Origin: Candidatus Angelobacter sp. Gp1-AA117
GTDB lineage: Bacteria > Acidobacteriota > Terriglobia > Terriglobales > Acidobacteriaceae
Length of the DNA stretch: 64,000 nucleotides
Direction: 5' to 3'
Assembly (NCBI GenBank): GCA_003223515.1
Contig: QHVI01000011.1
Span: forward strand, 1 to 64,000
Within the stretch, counting starts at the first letter, position 1, and every line of letters begins with the position of its first letter. The position numbers and the translations under genes were made by a program. This document shows, piece after piece, positions 1-10,800 of the stretch. The notes beneath the pieces were generated by a model. That model worked only from the letters and a program-made list of their open reading frames with translations. It made no database searches and had not been told where the DNA came from.

Positions 1-3000
1 CGCTTCCGTCTCCTCCTGAAAGTTCTTCTCAATCCGCGCCAGCGTCTCCGCCTGTCCCACAAACGTCCGCTCATGCATCCCCAATTCCAGCCGGTACGTC
101 TCCTCCAACTCCCCATACACTCCCTCATTCATCTGCCGCTTCAGTTGGATCAACCCCCTTCTGGACTGCTGCGCCATCCTCCCCGCCAGCCCCATCGCCA
201 CCTCCACTACCTCCGCCCGTGCCACCACCCGCACCCGCACTCCCCGCTCCCGCAACTCTCGTCCGCCATAGTACCCTCCCGTCAGCAAACTCTCCCGCGC
301 CACATCCCATCCCAGCTTCTTCCCCAATACCCATGTCGCACCAGCTCCCGGAGTGAACCCATAGTTCATGTACGGACTCACATACCGGCTCTCCTCGCTC
401 AGCACCACCACATCCGCAAACATCCCCAGACACCACCCTGCCCCGATCCCGTGCCCCTGCAGGGCCGCGATCACCGGCAACTTGCACCTCAGCGCCGCAT
501 CGAAAATCTTGATATCCGTAAATTTGGTCTTGCCTGCTTGAATGTCCAGCAGATTTTCTTTGGTTCCTCCGGAGGAGAAATAGTTGTCGTAGCCGGTCAG
601 CACCACCACCTTGTACCCCGGCGTCTGCTCGATATGCGCGAAGACCTCCGCCACTCCTTCCATCAGCGCTGCGGAGAACATGTTCCGGGCTTCACGATCC
701 TCCAGCTTCACCACCACAATGCCTTGCGGATAAACCGTGGCTCTGACCACCTTTGACTGCAGTGCAATGGCGGTCGGCGCAGCAGGCATAAGATGAATCG
801 TCTCCTCGGCATCTTTCTCCTCTTCCTTCTCCTGGGCACAGCATAAGCTGCGTATCTTCTGTTCCAGCTGCTCCAGTTGCTCTGCTTGCTCTCTCTGCCA
901 CCCGGCCAGCGTTTCTTCCGGCAACTGCGCCCACACGCTCGCCACTTCAACTGCACGCGCCACAACTTTATCCGGCTCCGTTATCAGCAATGCCCCTACC
1001 CGCTGCTGCAACTCTGCTCCCGAATACTCCCCCCCGCTCAGCAGCACTTCCCGTCCTGCATTCACTCCCAGCCGCTGCGTGAACACCGCCGCTGCCATCT
1101 GCCTCATCCTCGCGCTCTGCCCCACCGCTCTGCACGAGTACACTCCCGTCCGGCTGTAGACGCTGGCGGCACAGAACTGGCTCATCAGCCATCCCACACC
1201 GTTCACATCTCTCGCCAGTGCTGCAACCACCGGAATCTCCGTCTCCCTCAGCACACGCCCAAACTCCAGCACCGCGTCCTCTTCCAGCCCCGGCTCCGCT
1301 CCCGGAACAAACTCCTCATACTCGCTGGCCAGCACCATGGCTCTGCAGCCGCCCCTCTGACGAATCCAGGCAAAGGCCTGTCGCAGTTCACCGATCAGTT
1401 CCCGGGCGCCAATCTGGCTCCCACCGGCACACAGCTTGACCACCATCACGTTGTCTGCCGGGCTCTCCAGCCGGATATGCTCGGCTGGTGAGGGAATCTC
1501 CTGCGCAACCCAGGCACACCCACTCTGCTGACCATCCCGATCCTCTACGGCAAGGGTTGCCGGATCTGCAGCCTCAACCCGTCTCAGCTCTCTGACCAGT
1601 CCGACCAGATGCCGCGTCAGGTGCTGCTTCAATACATGCAAAGCCAACTGCGATTTGTCCACCAACATCGCTGCCAACTGCTCGGCACGGCTTTCAACCT
1701 GCCCTCCCGCCACAATCGCGCATGTCCACCCTCTCTCCCGCAACTCCCGTCCCTTACATCTGCTCCCCAGATACAGCAACTCCTCGGCCTGCACTCCACT
1801 CAACCGCTCCCGCAACAGCTTCCTCTCCGCGGCCCTGGCATAAAAACCATTTTCCGCGTCGCTGTACCCGTAGCTGCCCTCTTCGCTGCACACCACAAAG
1901 TCACACAACACGGCCGCCAGCAGCCCTCCACCCACAGCATCTCCCTCCACCGCTGCAATCACCGGGTACGGGAACGCCACCAATGCCTCATACAGCTTCT
2001 GCTCCACTGCCTCGTTGTAGCTGTCTCGTCCACCACCTGCGAAGCAGCGCTCCAGCCCGCTGATCGTCACCACCTTCAGCGATGCTTCCTGCTGCATCCT
2101 GTCCAGCCCCTGCCGCAGCTCACTCATCACCTGCCTGGTGGTCGTATGGCTGTTCTCCGGGACCGCGATCTGCATGGAGAAGCTCCCCTGTCCGCAGTCA
2201 AACAGCCGCACAGCCGAAGCCGCTGTGGTAGCTACTCCGGTGGCCGCAGTGGCGAGAATGATGGATGATCTTGCTGCAGAAGATTGCACTGCCGGCTGGC
2301 CCGCAGGAGTTGCTGTCACCGCCGAGGCCAGCGCACCGGGAGCAGCCAGGGAAATTGCCGCCGGCTTCCTCCGCTCATTTCCCGCTGGAGAAGCCGGATT
2401 ACCGGAAAGAAATGCGATCTCTTTGCGCACCCGCGCAGTAACCGCAGGCGCTAACGCTGTTCCTGCACCTATAGTACCTATAGTAATGATGGGCTCTGCA
2501 TGAAGGATTGCTTCTGCATGAATGACGGACTCGGACTCGCTCAGCGACACCCGCTGCCAGCTCACTCCCCGCATCTGCACACAGACATTTCCACCCTCAT
2601 CGCACAGATCCACATCCAGCTTGACGGCTTCCGCTCCCGCCCCACTGCCCGGCGCATAACGCACCCACGCCAGCATCTCCCGGTCGCATGGCCTTACGAT
2701 CCACAATGAATCCACCGCCAACGGCAGCGGGGCAGCCTGCGCTTTTTCGCACGTATCATCCACTAACCGAATACACGCCTGTAGCGCACCGTCCAACAGA
2801 CTCGGGTGAAGAACATAGTCTGCGGAGGTGCCCGCGATTATCCTTGGCAGCCGCAGTTGCGCCAACACTTCCTTATTGTCCCGGTGAATGGCTGTTATCA
2901 CCCTGAATGAGGAACCACAGATCAGACCTCTCTGGGTAAACTCTGCATAAATGCTGCCTGGATCCAGTTGGCTGGTCGCGCTGTCTTTCTTGATCTGCTC

Positions 3001-6000
3001 CAGATTGAGCTTGCATGCAGCGGTTTCACAACTCCACACCGCCTGGCCCTGGCAATGGACAATCTCCTGTTCACTCTCTCCGCTGTAAATTTCGAAATCA
3101 ATGTTGTCACTGCCATTCGCGAGTAATGCAATATTGACGGACTGATCTTTTCTAATCACGCTTGGCGGCGCCCAGACAATGTTGCGTAACTCTAACTGTG
3201 CTCCTTCCGGCCGTGTTACACACGCCTGCTCTACAGCAACGCGCGCCATTTCCAGATATGCCGCGGAGGAGAGCACCTTTTCATCGGTGTGGCCACTCGC
3301 ACTCTCCTGATGTTCGGCCAAGAAGAATTCATCACCGCTGAAGATCGAGCTAAAGCGTTGCTCACTCAGATCGGAGGTATTGCGGTGCAACAGCGGGTGC
3401 AGGACCGCAATAGCGCCCCCCCTGGAGACTGTCTGGCCGCAGGTCTCCGAATCAATCCAATAGTGTTCTTTAGCGAACGGGTATGTGGGCAGGCTGATGA
3501 TCCTAGGCCGGTTTCCCGCCGAGTATGCCGAGACATAAAGCTTCCGCCAATCAACTTCTAGACCTGATGTCCAGATGATGCTGAGCTGTTCCAGATCTTG
3601 TTCGATAAGCGCTTGATCAATGAGCTGCCGGCCTGACTTCGTCTGCCACAACCGTTTGAACCCCGAATCATTTTGTGATATCTGGGCAAATCCAACATCA
3701 GCCACTTCAGTGTTTCCGGCAACCCACTGCTTCAGCTTGCTTAGCAACTCTGCCTGGTCCTTGACTCTAATGGCCAAGCGCTGCTTCATAGCAGTACGGC
3801 CGACTTGCCACGTATAGATGGCATCCCTCAAATTGGAGAGAATCGGTGTTTGCTCCAGCCAGGTAATGATTTTTTCAGAGTAAGCGCGCAAACGATCATC
3901 ATTCGCTGCCGATAACACGAAAAGAAAGTCCTGTTGCTCACAATCAGATTTACGGTCGCGAGGGTACTCTTGCACGACCACATGAGCATTGGCTCCACCT
4001 GATCCAAAGCTGCTTACAGCAGCTACCCGCGATTGTTCGGCATTCCATGAGCAATTTTTTTCTTGTATATGAAATGGTGTATCTTCCAGGTGGATCTTTG
4101 AATTGAGCTGTGTAAAGTTGATTGACGCCGGGAGTTGCTGGTGCTGCATGGCCAGAACAACTTTGAGCAGGCCGGCGATTCCTGCTGCAGGCTCCATGTG
4201 CCCCAGGTTGCTCTTGATTGAACCGATGCCGCAGCCTCTGGCGCTTCCGCCTGAAGCCAACTGGCTATAGGCATTTTGTATGCCTTGTATCTCAATCGGA
4301 TCTCCCAAGGAGGTGCCGGTGCCGTGAGCTTCTATATAGGTCAAATCTTGAGCGTCAATCCCGGCATCCTGCCAGGCGGCGACCAATAGTTCGCTCTGCT
4401 TTTGTGGATTGGGAACCGTTAGTCCTCCGGCAAGACCGCCGTGATTAATAGCACTGCCTTTAATGACCGCATGAATCTGGTCTCCCTCAGCGATGGCTGT
4501 GCTTAATGGCTTAAGCAATAGCATCACTGCGCCTTCCGAGCGCACATAACCATTTGCGCCGGCATCGAATGCTTTGCACCTGCCGTCAGCAGACAACATG
4601 CCTGCTTTGTAATAAGCGAGAGATAGATCCGGGTGGCAGATCACATTAACGCCGCCAACTAATGCCGTGGAGCACTCCTCGGAGCGCAAGGATTGAACTG
4701 CTTCATGTAACGCCACTAATGAGGAGGAACAAGCGGTGTCAATAAGCAAGCTTGGTCCGGAAAGATCAAAGAAATAGGAGAGACGATTCGCCAGAACGGC
4801 TAATGAGCTTGCAATACCATGATGAGCTTCTACTTCCAGCCCGGCTTCCTGAGTCAGGCGGCTATAGTCACAATTGCTGGCCCCGACGAAAACTCCGGTA
4901 TTCGAGCCTCGCAGCGCTGCCGGAGAAATGCCAGCATCTTCCAAGCAGGCCCATGCAAGTTCCAGCAGTATCCGTTGCTGCGGATCGGTACGCCGCGCTT
5001 CAGCGGGAGATATACGGAAAAATGACGCATCAAATGCGCCAACATCGTTGATGAACCCGCCTTTATCTATGCCCGGCTTATCGGCATCTGCAGGCCAGTG
5101 CCGCCGGGCGATAGGGAACGATTCGATAACACATTTATTGTCGATCAACGCTTGCCATAGCTGGCCTGGGGTTTCAATGCCGCCAGGAAGCTTGCAAGAC
5201 ATGCCGACGATGGCGATATCACCCCCTGCAACACTGCTTCTGACAACCTCGCTGTTGTTATCCGGCAGTACCACAGTATTGTGCGATTGTGTCGCATTGC
5301 CTTGTATCGCCGGCTTCGAGGGACTGATCTCCGGATTAGCCGCAAGCTTCTCCATCAAAAGAGCGCTTATTTTCCTGATGGTGCTATGTTCGAAGAAGAA
5401 GCCTGCCTGGAGTTCCAGACAGAATCTTTCTTCAAGCTGGCCCTGCAACTTCAACAGGTCTGCAGAATCGAGGCCCATTTCCATTACCGGACGATCTATA
5501 TCAAGCTGGCTTCTGCCAATACCCAGCAACTGTGCCGCTCGTTCCTCGACAAATTGAGTGATCGTCTGCTGGTCGGCTTTCACTGCTTCTTTGTTCGGTA
5601 CGGGTAAAGTTTTTTCACCCCTGGGTCGCTGGCGTCGCGGCGTTCGGTTGTGGATATCGTATGACACCAGTACGCCATTGCTCAGATTCGCATGATCTTC
5701 CGGCCGATATCCGGGGATAGCCTTTACGATCTCCGCGCCATGGGACTGATGGAAAGCCAGTACGGGGTCCTGCTCGCTGCCCTGCTGCTGAATGTACTGT
5801 TCGAAAGGCCTATCGCTCGCGAAATCATATTTCTTACAAAGGGTCACCCCAACGACGGCTTCGACTCCTGTCACGAGGCTGCACCGCTGTAGCATGAACT
5901 CCAGAAGCTGGTCTCCATAGTTGGAATCTTGTGCCTGAGGATCAATATTCACGGCCAGCAATTGAATGATTACACCCCGTTCCTGGTGCAACTTATCAAT

Positions 6001-7698
6001 ATTCGCGGCATTGCAGGACGCAAGTTCGTCCATGCGAGCAATGCGCTGGCTGTAGATCACGCCAAGGATTTTTCCTTCTTTTTCAAGGACGAATTGCCCT
6101 TGCGGGTATCGCTCCAGACGCGAGCAAATCTTGTCTTTAGGAGTCTGTGTATGTTGCCAACAAAGTTGTTCAAGCTGCCAGAGCCGTTCCATATCCTCTT
6201 TTGTCGCGTGTCGGACGATATAGTTGCGCTTTGAAAGCCTGTGAAGAGTGATTTCACATGGATCAGAAGTACGTGGATAGCGTTTCACGCAGCCCGCGTT
6301 GAACAAGCCCGCGCTGGCTGCCAATGTGATGAAGGCTTCGGCACTGATTGAATACTCACGCGCCATGCGATGGATACAATCAAACTGGAAGGATTCACTA
6401 TCTGTGCATTCTCGTCCAAAACCAGAAGATGCAGCATGAGACTCCAGAACCAACAATGGTGAGTTATGGATGTGTTTTGCCAGGGCCCGCAGGTGCTGCT
6501 GCCGACAGCTCAGAACTGTCACCGCATCTATTAACCGGCCCTTCTGGTCCAGGTAATAGGCCGGCTGGTCGGCCGCAAGCACCGCAAGCGCTCTGTTTAC
6601 TGGTTGCTTCGCATCAACCGTGATCAGGTGATCAACCAAGATGTGAAGATGCAGTAGTTCTTGTTCGAATGTTATGCCGGCTTCCTCAAGCTCCCGGCTG
6701 AGCTTATCGAGTTTATTGATGTCGCCTGTCAGCGTCTGGTGCTGGAGGCCTGCTAATGTCGTTGCTGCTTTTTGCAGCGCGCGCCGGCTGCCATCTACAG
6801 CAACGAGACGAATGGGCATATGGGCCAGATCTCGCCCGCGTATAGTCTCGCGGCAGATGGTCTGGGATACCCAGGAAAGCAAAGTGCCGTCACCGCAATT
6901 CATTTGGATAACGGACCGTGGCTGCTCCCGCAGGGGCTCATGGTTGAAAATCTCAACGATCTCCTGTTGCAGGTCCTGGAAAAATACCTGCTGGCTGAGC
7001 TTCTGGGACGGAAAGGCATGGGAAACGCCTGGCAACTCTTTTTTTCTAAACGCGCGCGCGGAATCACCGGATAACAACTCATCCATACTGTGCAGCAGAA
7101 GCCTGTAGCTTGCAGCGATATCAAATGCGGTGTTCCACAGCAGGGCCTTGCCGGAGGCTGTCAGTTGGGCCCGGTCGTCCGTAAGCCATTGTTGTCGTGA
7201 GAAAAGTTCAACAAGGGTAGAAGCCAGAGCTGGAGTGAATTGATTGAGTTCTTCGCAAAACTTTTCCGGGTTAAGTTTCTGTAAACACACCACAAGAGGA
7301 ACGATAATGGATCCTTGAGTCGGATCGGAGAACGCGCTTGCCCTGGCTTCCGGATGGAGAAAAACCTGCTCAATCTTTTCTTTGAACTTGCCCGTATCCT
7401 GCGCAATCAACTGTTCCGGTTCAATTGCATAGAATGGCGTCAGGCCACGGTTACGAAAGCCGGCTGCCTTACTCGTGAGACGGTAGGCATCCACCTTCTT
7501 CTCGAGCCAACCCAGAGACTCCAACTGCTCAAGGGCGATCGTAAAATAGCCCGCGTTCGCCGCGAGTGTCTTGATCAACCACGTCCGTTCCCGGAATTCA
7601 TGGATGTCGAGCAGCTTGAACAGCCCCCGTTGCTCACAGGCTTCGACAATCGGAGTGCTTACGTAGCCTTGACAATAAAAGAGCGACAGATCTGACAT
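1..7698 (-). CDS. Trans-AT polyketide synthase, loading module plus beta-branching module (partial, runs off left edge)
   Basis: The minus frame is open from ATG 7698 to the window edge (2566 codons, no stop; upstream in-frame stop at about 7774-7776). Domains by residue: winged-helix adaptor and methyltransferase-like region 1-480 (MNCGDGTLL at about 265), GNAT 488-680, ACP 708-782 (Ser745 in GLDS), KS 825-1250 (Cys990, His1125, His1167), DH 1432-1718, Ala/Thr-rich linker, then three enoyl-CoA-hydratase (ECH) domains at about 1833-2037, 2065-2290 and 2315-2566. The N-terminus resembles the MT-GNAT-ACP loaders of SxtA, AprA and gephyronic acid synthases, which use decarboxylated and sometimes methylated malonyl units as starters. 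The third ECH resembles PksI/ECH2, the decarboxylase of beta-branching. No AT domain is present, so malonyl loading is in trans. The DH lacks the usual HxxxGxxxxP motif and the middle ECH is degenerate. Family calls are confident; substrates are inferred. Confidence 0.93.
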   Translation of the reverse strand, partial: MSDLSLFYCQGYVSTPIVEACEQRGLFKLLDIHEFRERTWLIKTLAANAGYFTIALEQLESLGWLEKKVDAYRLTSKAAGFRNRGLTPFYAIEPEQLIAQDTGKFKEKIEQVFLHPEARASAFSDPTQGSIIVPLVVCLQKLNPEKFCEELNQFTPALASTLVELFSRQQWLTDDRAQLTASGKALLWNTAFDIAASYRLLLHSMDELLSGDSARAFRKKELPGVSHAFPSQKLSQQVFFQDLQQEIVEIFNHEPLREQPRSVIQMNCGDGTLLSWVSQTICRETIRGRDLAHMPIRLVAVDGSRRALQKAATTLAGLQHQTLTGDINKLDKLSRELEEAGITFEQELLHLHILVDHLITVDAKQPVNRALAVLAADQPAYYLDQKGRLIDAVTVLSCRQQHLRALAKHIHNSPLLVLESHAASSGFGRECTDSESFQFDCIHRMAREYSISAEAFITLAASAGLFNAGCVKRYPRTSDPCEITLHRLSKRNYIVRHATKEDMERLWQLEQLCWQHTQTPKDKICSRLERYPQGQFVLEKEGKILGVIYSQRIARMDELASCNAANIDKLHQERGVIIQLLAVNIDPQAQDSNYGDQLLEFMLQRCSLVTGVEAVVGVTLCKKYDFASDRPFEQYIQQQGSEQDPVLAFHQSHGAEIVKAIPGYRPEDHANLSNGVLVSYDIHNRTPRRQRPRGEKTLPVPNKEAVKADQQTITQFVEERAAQLLGIGRSQLDIDRPVMEMGLDSADLLKLQGQLEERFCLELQAGFFFEHSTIRKISALLMEKLAANPEISPSKPAIQGNATQSHNTVVLPDNNSEVVRSSVAGGDIAIVGMSCKLPGGIETPGQLWQALIDNKCVIESFPIARRHWPADADKPGIDKGGFINDVGAFDASFFRISPAEARRTDPQQRILLELAWACLEDAGISPAALRGSNTGVFVGASNCDYSRLTQEAGLEVEAHHGIASSLAVLANRLSYFFDLSGPSLLIDTACSSSLVALHEAVQSLRSEECSTALVGGVNVICHPDLSLAYYKAGMLSADGRCKAFDAGANGYVRSEGAVMLLLKPLSTAIAEGDQIHAVIKGSAINHGGLAGGLTVPNPQKQSELLVAAWQDAGIDAQDLTYIEAHGTGTSLGDPIEIQGIQNAYSQLASGGSARGCGIGSIKSNLGHMEPAAGIAGLLKVVLAMQHQQLPASINFTQLNSKIHLEDTPFHIQEKNCSWNAEQSRVAAVSSFGSGGANAHVVVQEYPRDRKSDCEQQDFLFVLSAANDDRLRAYSEKIITWLEQTPILSNLRDAIYTWQVGRTAMKQRLAIRVKDQAELLSKLKQWVAGNTEVADVGFAQISQNDSGFKRLWQTKSGRQLIDQALIEQDLEQLSIIWTSGLEVDWRKLYVSAYSAGNRPRIISLPTYPFAKEHYWIDSETCGQTVSRGGAIAVLHPLLHRNTSDLSEQRFSSIFSGDEFFLAEHQESASGHTDEKVLSSAAYLEMARVAVEQACVTRPEGAQLELRNIVWAPPSVIRKDQSVNIALLANGSDNIDFEIYSGESEQEIVHCQGQAVWSCETAACKLNLEQIKKDSATSQLDPGSIYAEFTQRGLICGSSFRVITAIHRDNKEVLAQLRLPRIIAGTSADYVLHPSLLDGALQACIRLVDDTCEKAQAAPLPLAVDSLWIVRPCDREMLAWVRYAPGSGAGAEAVKLDVDLCDEGGNVCVQMRGVSWQRVSLSESESVIHAEAILHAEPIITIGTIGAGTALAPAVTARVRKEIAFLSGNPASPAGNERRKPAAISLAAPGALASAVTATPAGQPAVQSSAARSSIILATAATGVATTAASAVRLFDCGQGSFSMQIAVPENSHTTTRQVMSELRQGLDRMQQEASLKVVTISGLERCFAGGGRDSYNEAVEQKLYEALVAFPYPVIAAVEGDAVGGGLLAAVLCDFVVCSEEGSYGYSDAENGFYARAAERKLLRERLSGVQAEELLYLGSRCKGRELRERGWTCAIVAGGQVESRAEQLAAMLVDKSQLALHVLKQHLTRHLVGLVRELRRVEAADPATLAVEDRDGQQSGCAWVAQEIPSPAEHIRLESPADNVMVVKLCAGGSQIGARELIGELRQAFAWIRQRGGCRAMVLASEYEEFVPGAEPGLEEDAVLEFGRVLRETEIPVVAALARDVNGVGWLMSQFCAASVYSRTGVYSCRAVGQSARMRQMAAAVFTQRLGVNAGREVLLSGGEYSGAELQQRVGALLITEPDKVVARAVEVASVWAQLPEETLAGWQREQAEQLEQLEQKIRSLCCAQEKEEEKDAEETIHLMPAAPTAIALQSKVVRATVYPQGIVVVKLEDREARNMFSAALMEGVAEVFAHIEQTPGYKVVVLTGYDNYFSSGGTKENLLDIQAGKTKFTDIKIFDAALRCKLPVIAALQGHGIGAGWCLGMFADVVVLSEESRYVSPYMNYGFTPGAGATWVLGKKLGWDVARESLLTGGYYGGRELRERGVRVRVVARAEVVEVAMGLAGRMAQQSRRGLIQLKRQMNEGVYGELEETYRLELGMHERTFVGQAETLARIEKNFQEETEA

Positions 7699-7779
7699 TG
7701 AATCTATTTCCCGCAATAGTGAAAATTGTTGGAATCGATGAGAAAGATATGGCAGTAATTGAGGGTGTAAACTTTAGAG

Positions 7780-7818
7780 TGCTCTCGGAGAGCAAACGAG
7801 ACAAACGAGACAAACGAG
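7780..7818. repeat. Hairpin plus three 9-bp tandem repeats between the two PKS genes
   Basis: The 121-bp gap between the PKS genes holds a perfect short inverted repeat (TGCTCT/AGAGCA, 7780-7794) followed by nearly three copies of CAAACGAGA (7793-7818) just before the stop codon of the upstream PKS. It may be an intercistronic mRNA hairpin or simple slippage. No U-tract follows, so it is not a convincing terminator. Confidence 0.5.
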
Positions 7819-7819
7819 T

Positions 7820-10800
7820 TTAGAAGGTTACGCTTTCATATTCTTCATTCAGCGAGGCTGCCTGCCACAAAACGTTTTCCAGGACTTCCTCGGTGCGAAT
7901 GTTGACCTTTATTGTCTTATGCAAATGTGGTGCAGCCCTGTCCAGCGTCGTTGCTGCCACTGTCGCAACATTTGAAGCATCGGTCCAGTAGCATTCTCTG
8001 GAGAAAGGGTAAGTGGGCAGCGGTATTCGGCTGCAATCCGGAGAAAATAGGGCATGAAAATCCAGGGAATAGCCCTGGACATACAGGTCTGCGATGGTTG
8101 CGAGGTATTCTAAATAGCTTGCCGCATTCGGGCTGTTTTTGCACTCGTGAATGCAATAGTTGCCAAACCTCTTCAATGTTCCCTGTTCCCGAGTTCGACC
8201 CTCTTTAATTTCTGAAGTATAGATCCGGCCTGCTGCTCCAGTTTCATTCCATTGCTCAAGAAGATGGATCAATTCTTTTTGATTGCGAGCGAGACAAGAC
8301 AATCGATGGTTAAGATGTTCACGACCTACAAACAAGGTGAAGCTCAAGTCGTTCATTGATACATGAGGCGTGCGCTTCAAAAACATAACAAGATTACTCA
8401 CCTGTTGCCTCAGTTGCTCCGGGGTTCTCGCTGAGAGCACTACCACATATCCCGAGGAGTCACTGCTTGTTCGTTCGATTGACGGCGCTTCTTCAATGAC
8501 CAGATGTGCATTGGTGCCGCTGGATCCGAATGAGTTAATAGCCGCCCGGCGCTTTTGCCCGACTTCAATCGGCCATCCGAGCAACTCGGTATTCACATAA
8601 AACGGACTGGAATCGAAGTCAACTACAGAATTGTCTTTCTGAGAGTGCAGGCAAGGTGGGATCTTGCGATGTTTAAGTGAGAGAAGAACTTTAAGAAGTG
8701 AAGCCATGCCAGCGGCAGCGCCGGTATGACCTATGTTGGCTTTCACACTGCCAAATGCGCAGAACTGCTTTTTATCTGTGTGTTCACGCATAGCAGAGGT
8801 GATTGCTCCGTATTCAATCGAATCTGCTAATGGAGTCCCTGCGCCATGGGCTTCAACCATCTGAATTGTCTCGGGGTTAATATTGAATCGCTCATATACT
8901 GAACGCTCCAGCCGTTCCTGGGCGCGCGCCTTTCCTGCTATGAGATTGTTCGAATTGCCGTTTTGATTGATGCCACTTCCTGCGATCACTCCATGAATAT
9001 GGTCGCCATCATTCAGAGCGTCCTGCAACCGTTTCAGTACTACTACGCCAACGCCTTCTCCAGGCGCGCAGCCACTTGCTCCGGCGTCAACACTGCAGCA
9101 TTTCCCGTCCGGAGAAAACATCCCATCCTGATTTGCGGTTTGATGCAAGTCGGCAGTTGCGTAAAGGCAAATTCCGCCGGCCAACGCCATGTCCGTTTCG
9201 CGTGACCATAGCCCCTGGCAAGCCAGGTGAATGGCAACCAGAGAACTTGAGCAGGCTGTATTTACTGCGATTGCGGGTCCCAGAAGATTGAAATGATTGG
9301 CAACACGGGCTGGAATATCGGATTCCGAACTACTCCAGAAAGGTCGCGCCGGCGAGCCTCCCGGGAAAAGACTGTCATACTTGGAGCTTCCACATCCTAC
9401 ATAAATGCCGCATTGCTTCTCATGTACGCTGTTGCCGGCATATCCTGCGTCTTCCAGTGCTTTCCAGCATTCCTCCAGGAACAAGCGTTGCTGAGGATCC
9501 ATAGAGGCGGCTTCCTGCGATGAAATCCCGAAAAATGCCGGATCGAATGTACCTATTGAATTAAGAAAACCACCGTGGCCGCACTCTGTCTCTCGCTCGG
9601 ACGCGGGAGCCACTCGTTCATTCGTGTTCCAACGAGATATTTCTTTGACCAGATTCTTCCCTTCCTTGAGATTTTGCCAAAACTCGTCAACAGATTCTGA
9701 TTCTGCGAACCGTCCGCTCATCCCAACGATAGCTATAGGATCAGCAGTGATATTGATGAAATCGTGTTTCTGTTCAATACCGGGCTTGCCAGCCGGGCTC
9801 TTGCACTCGGAATCTTGTGCTGAGTTTTTGCCACTGGAAGGCGCTGATCCATTTCTCGAACAATGGGTCTGCAGCCGGTGCTTTGTAATCTGTTGTTCCC
9901 AGGAACTTGAAATACATTGGCTAAGCTTCTCGACTGTGTTGTATTCGAAGAGCTTAGCTGGATCAAGTTCAATCTTCAGCTCTTCGTTGATTGTGCGAAC
10001 CATGCCAACACCGATGATCGAATCCACTCCATACGCTATAAACGGCACATCATAGCGGAGGGTTGCGGCGTCCATTCTCAGCGCGTCGCACAGATTCTGG
10101 ATAATGATCTGCCGTATGTAGTCTTCGTTGCTCATTCGTTCATCCACTGCTGATTGCGAAGCATTGTTGTCGCTTTGAAGAGTCTTTATCGCAGCCAGGT
10201 TCATTATTGCTCCGGCGCTGCTAGAGGCTGCATTAGATACATTGGATACATTGTCTTGCTGTATAACCACCGGTTTCTTTTCGGCGCCAGAAATCCAGTA
10301 GCGTTCTCTCACAAAAGGATAGGTAGGCAGAGAAATTCGTTTTGGAAAATTCAACTTGTGAAGTAATCGAAACTCGATCTTTGTTCCTGATACCCACAGT
10401 TCTGCCAGCCGGGATAGTTCCTTGCGTTCTATCAGCGATTGAACCATCATTTCTTCATCAGCATTGCCTGTTTGAGGTTTTGCGGCCTTGTTTCCGATAT
10501 TATTGCGGTAAACGCCGTTCGGTTTCACGCTGATGTGGAGTATTTCTCCGAGTTTTTGCTTTAATTCTTCTGTGGCTGACACCACCATTGCCAGTCTTGC
10601 CGGCATCTCGTCTCTTCCAACCTGCAGCGTGTAGGCAAAATCGGTCAGCTCAACTTCATTCTTTTCAAGGTATGTGAGTATTGATTGCGCGTATGCTTCG
10701 AGCCGATCTTCATTCTTGGCAGATAGGACGATTAATTGCGGTTCCTGCGATCCAGCCAGGGCCAGGCTCTTTCGAGAGACATATTCCTCCAGCACTACAT

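Noticed and set aside
73-2709. Several plus-strand open frames (e.g. 73-756, 877-1491, 1609-2268)
   Set aside because: They are antisense to the continuous PKS frame on the minus strand and translate into Pro/His/Arg-rich sequence without family motifs; high GC explains the open frames.
7793-7818. Tandem CAAACGAGA units as a CRISPR array or operator series
   Set aside because: Units are 9 bp without spacers and lie at the very end of the upstream gene; most likely slippage.
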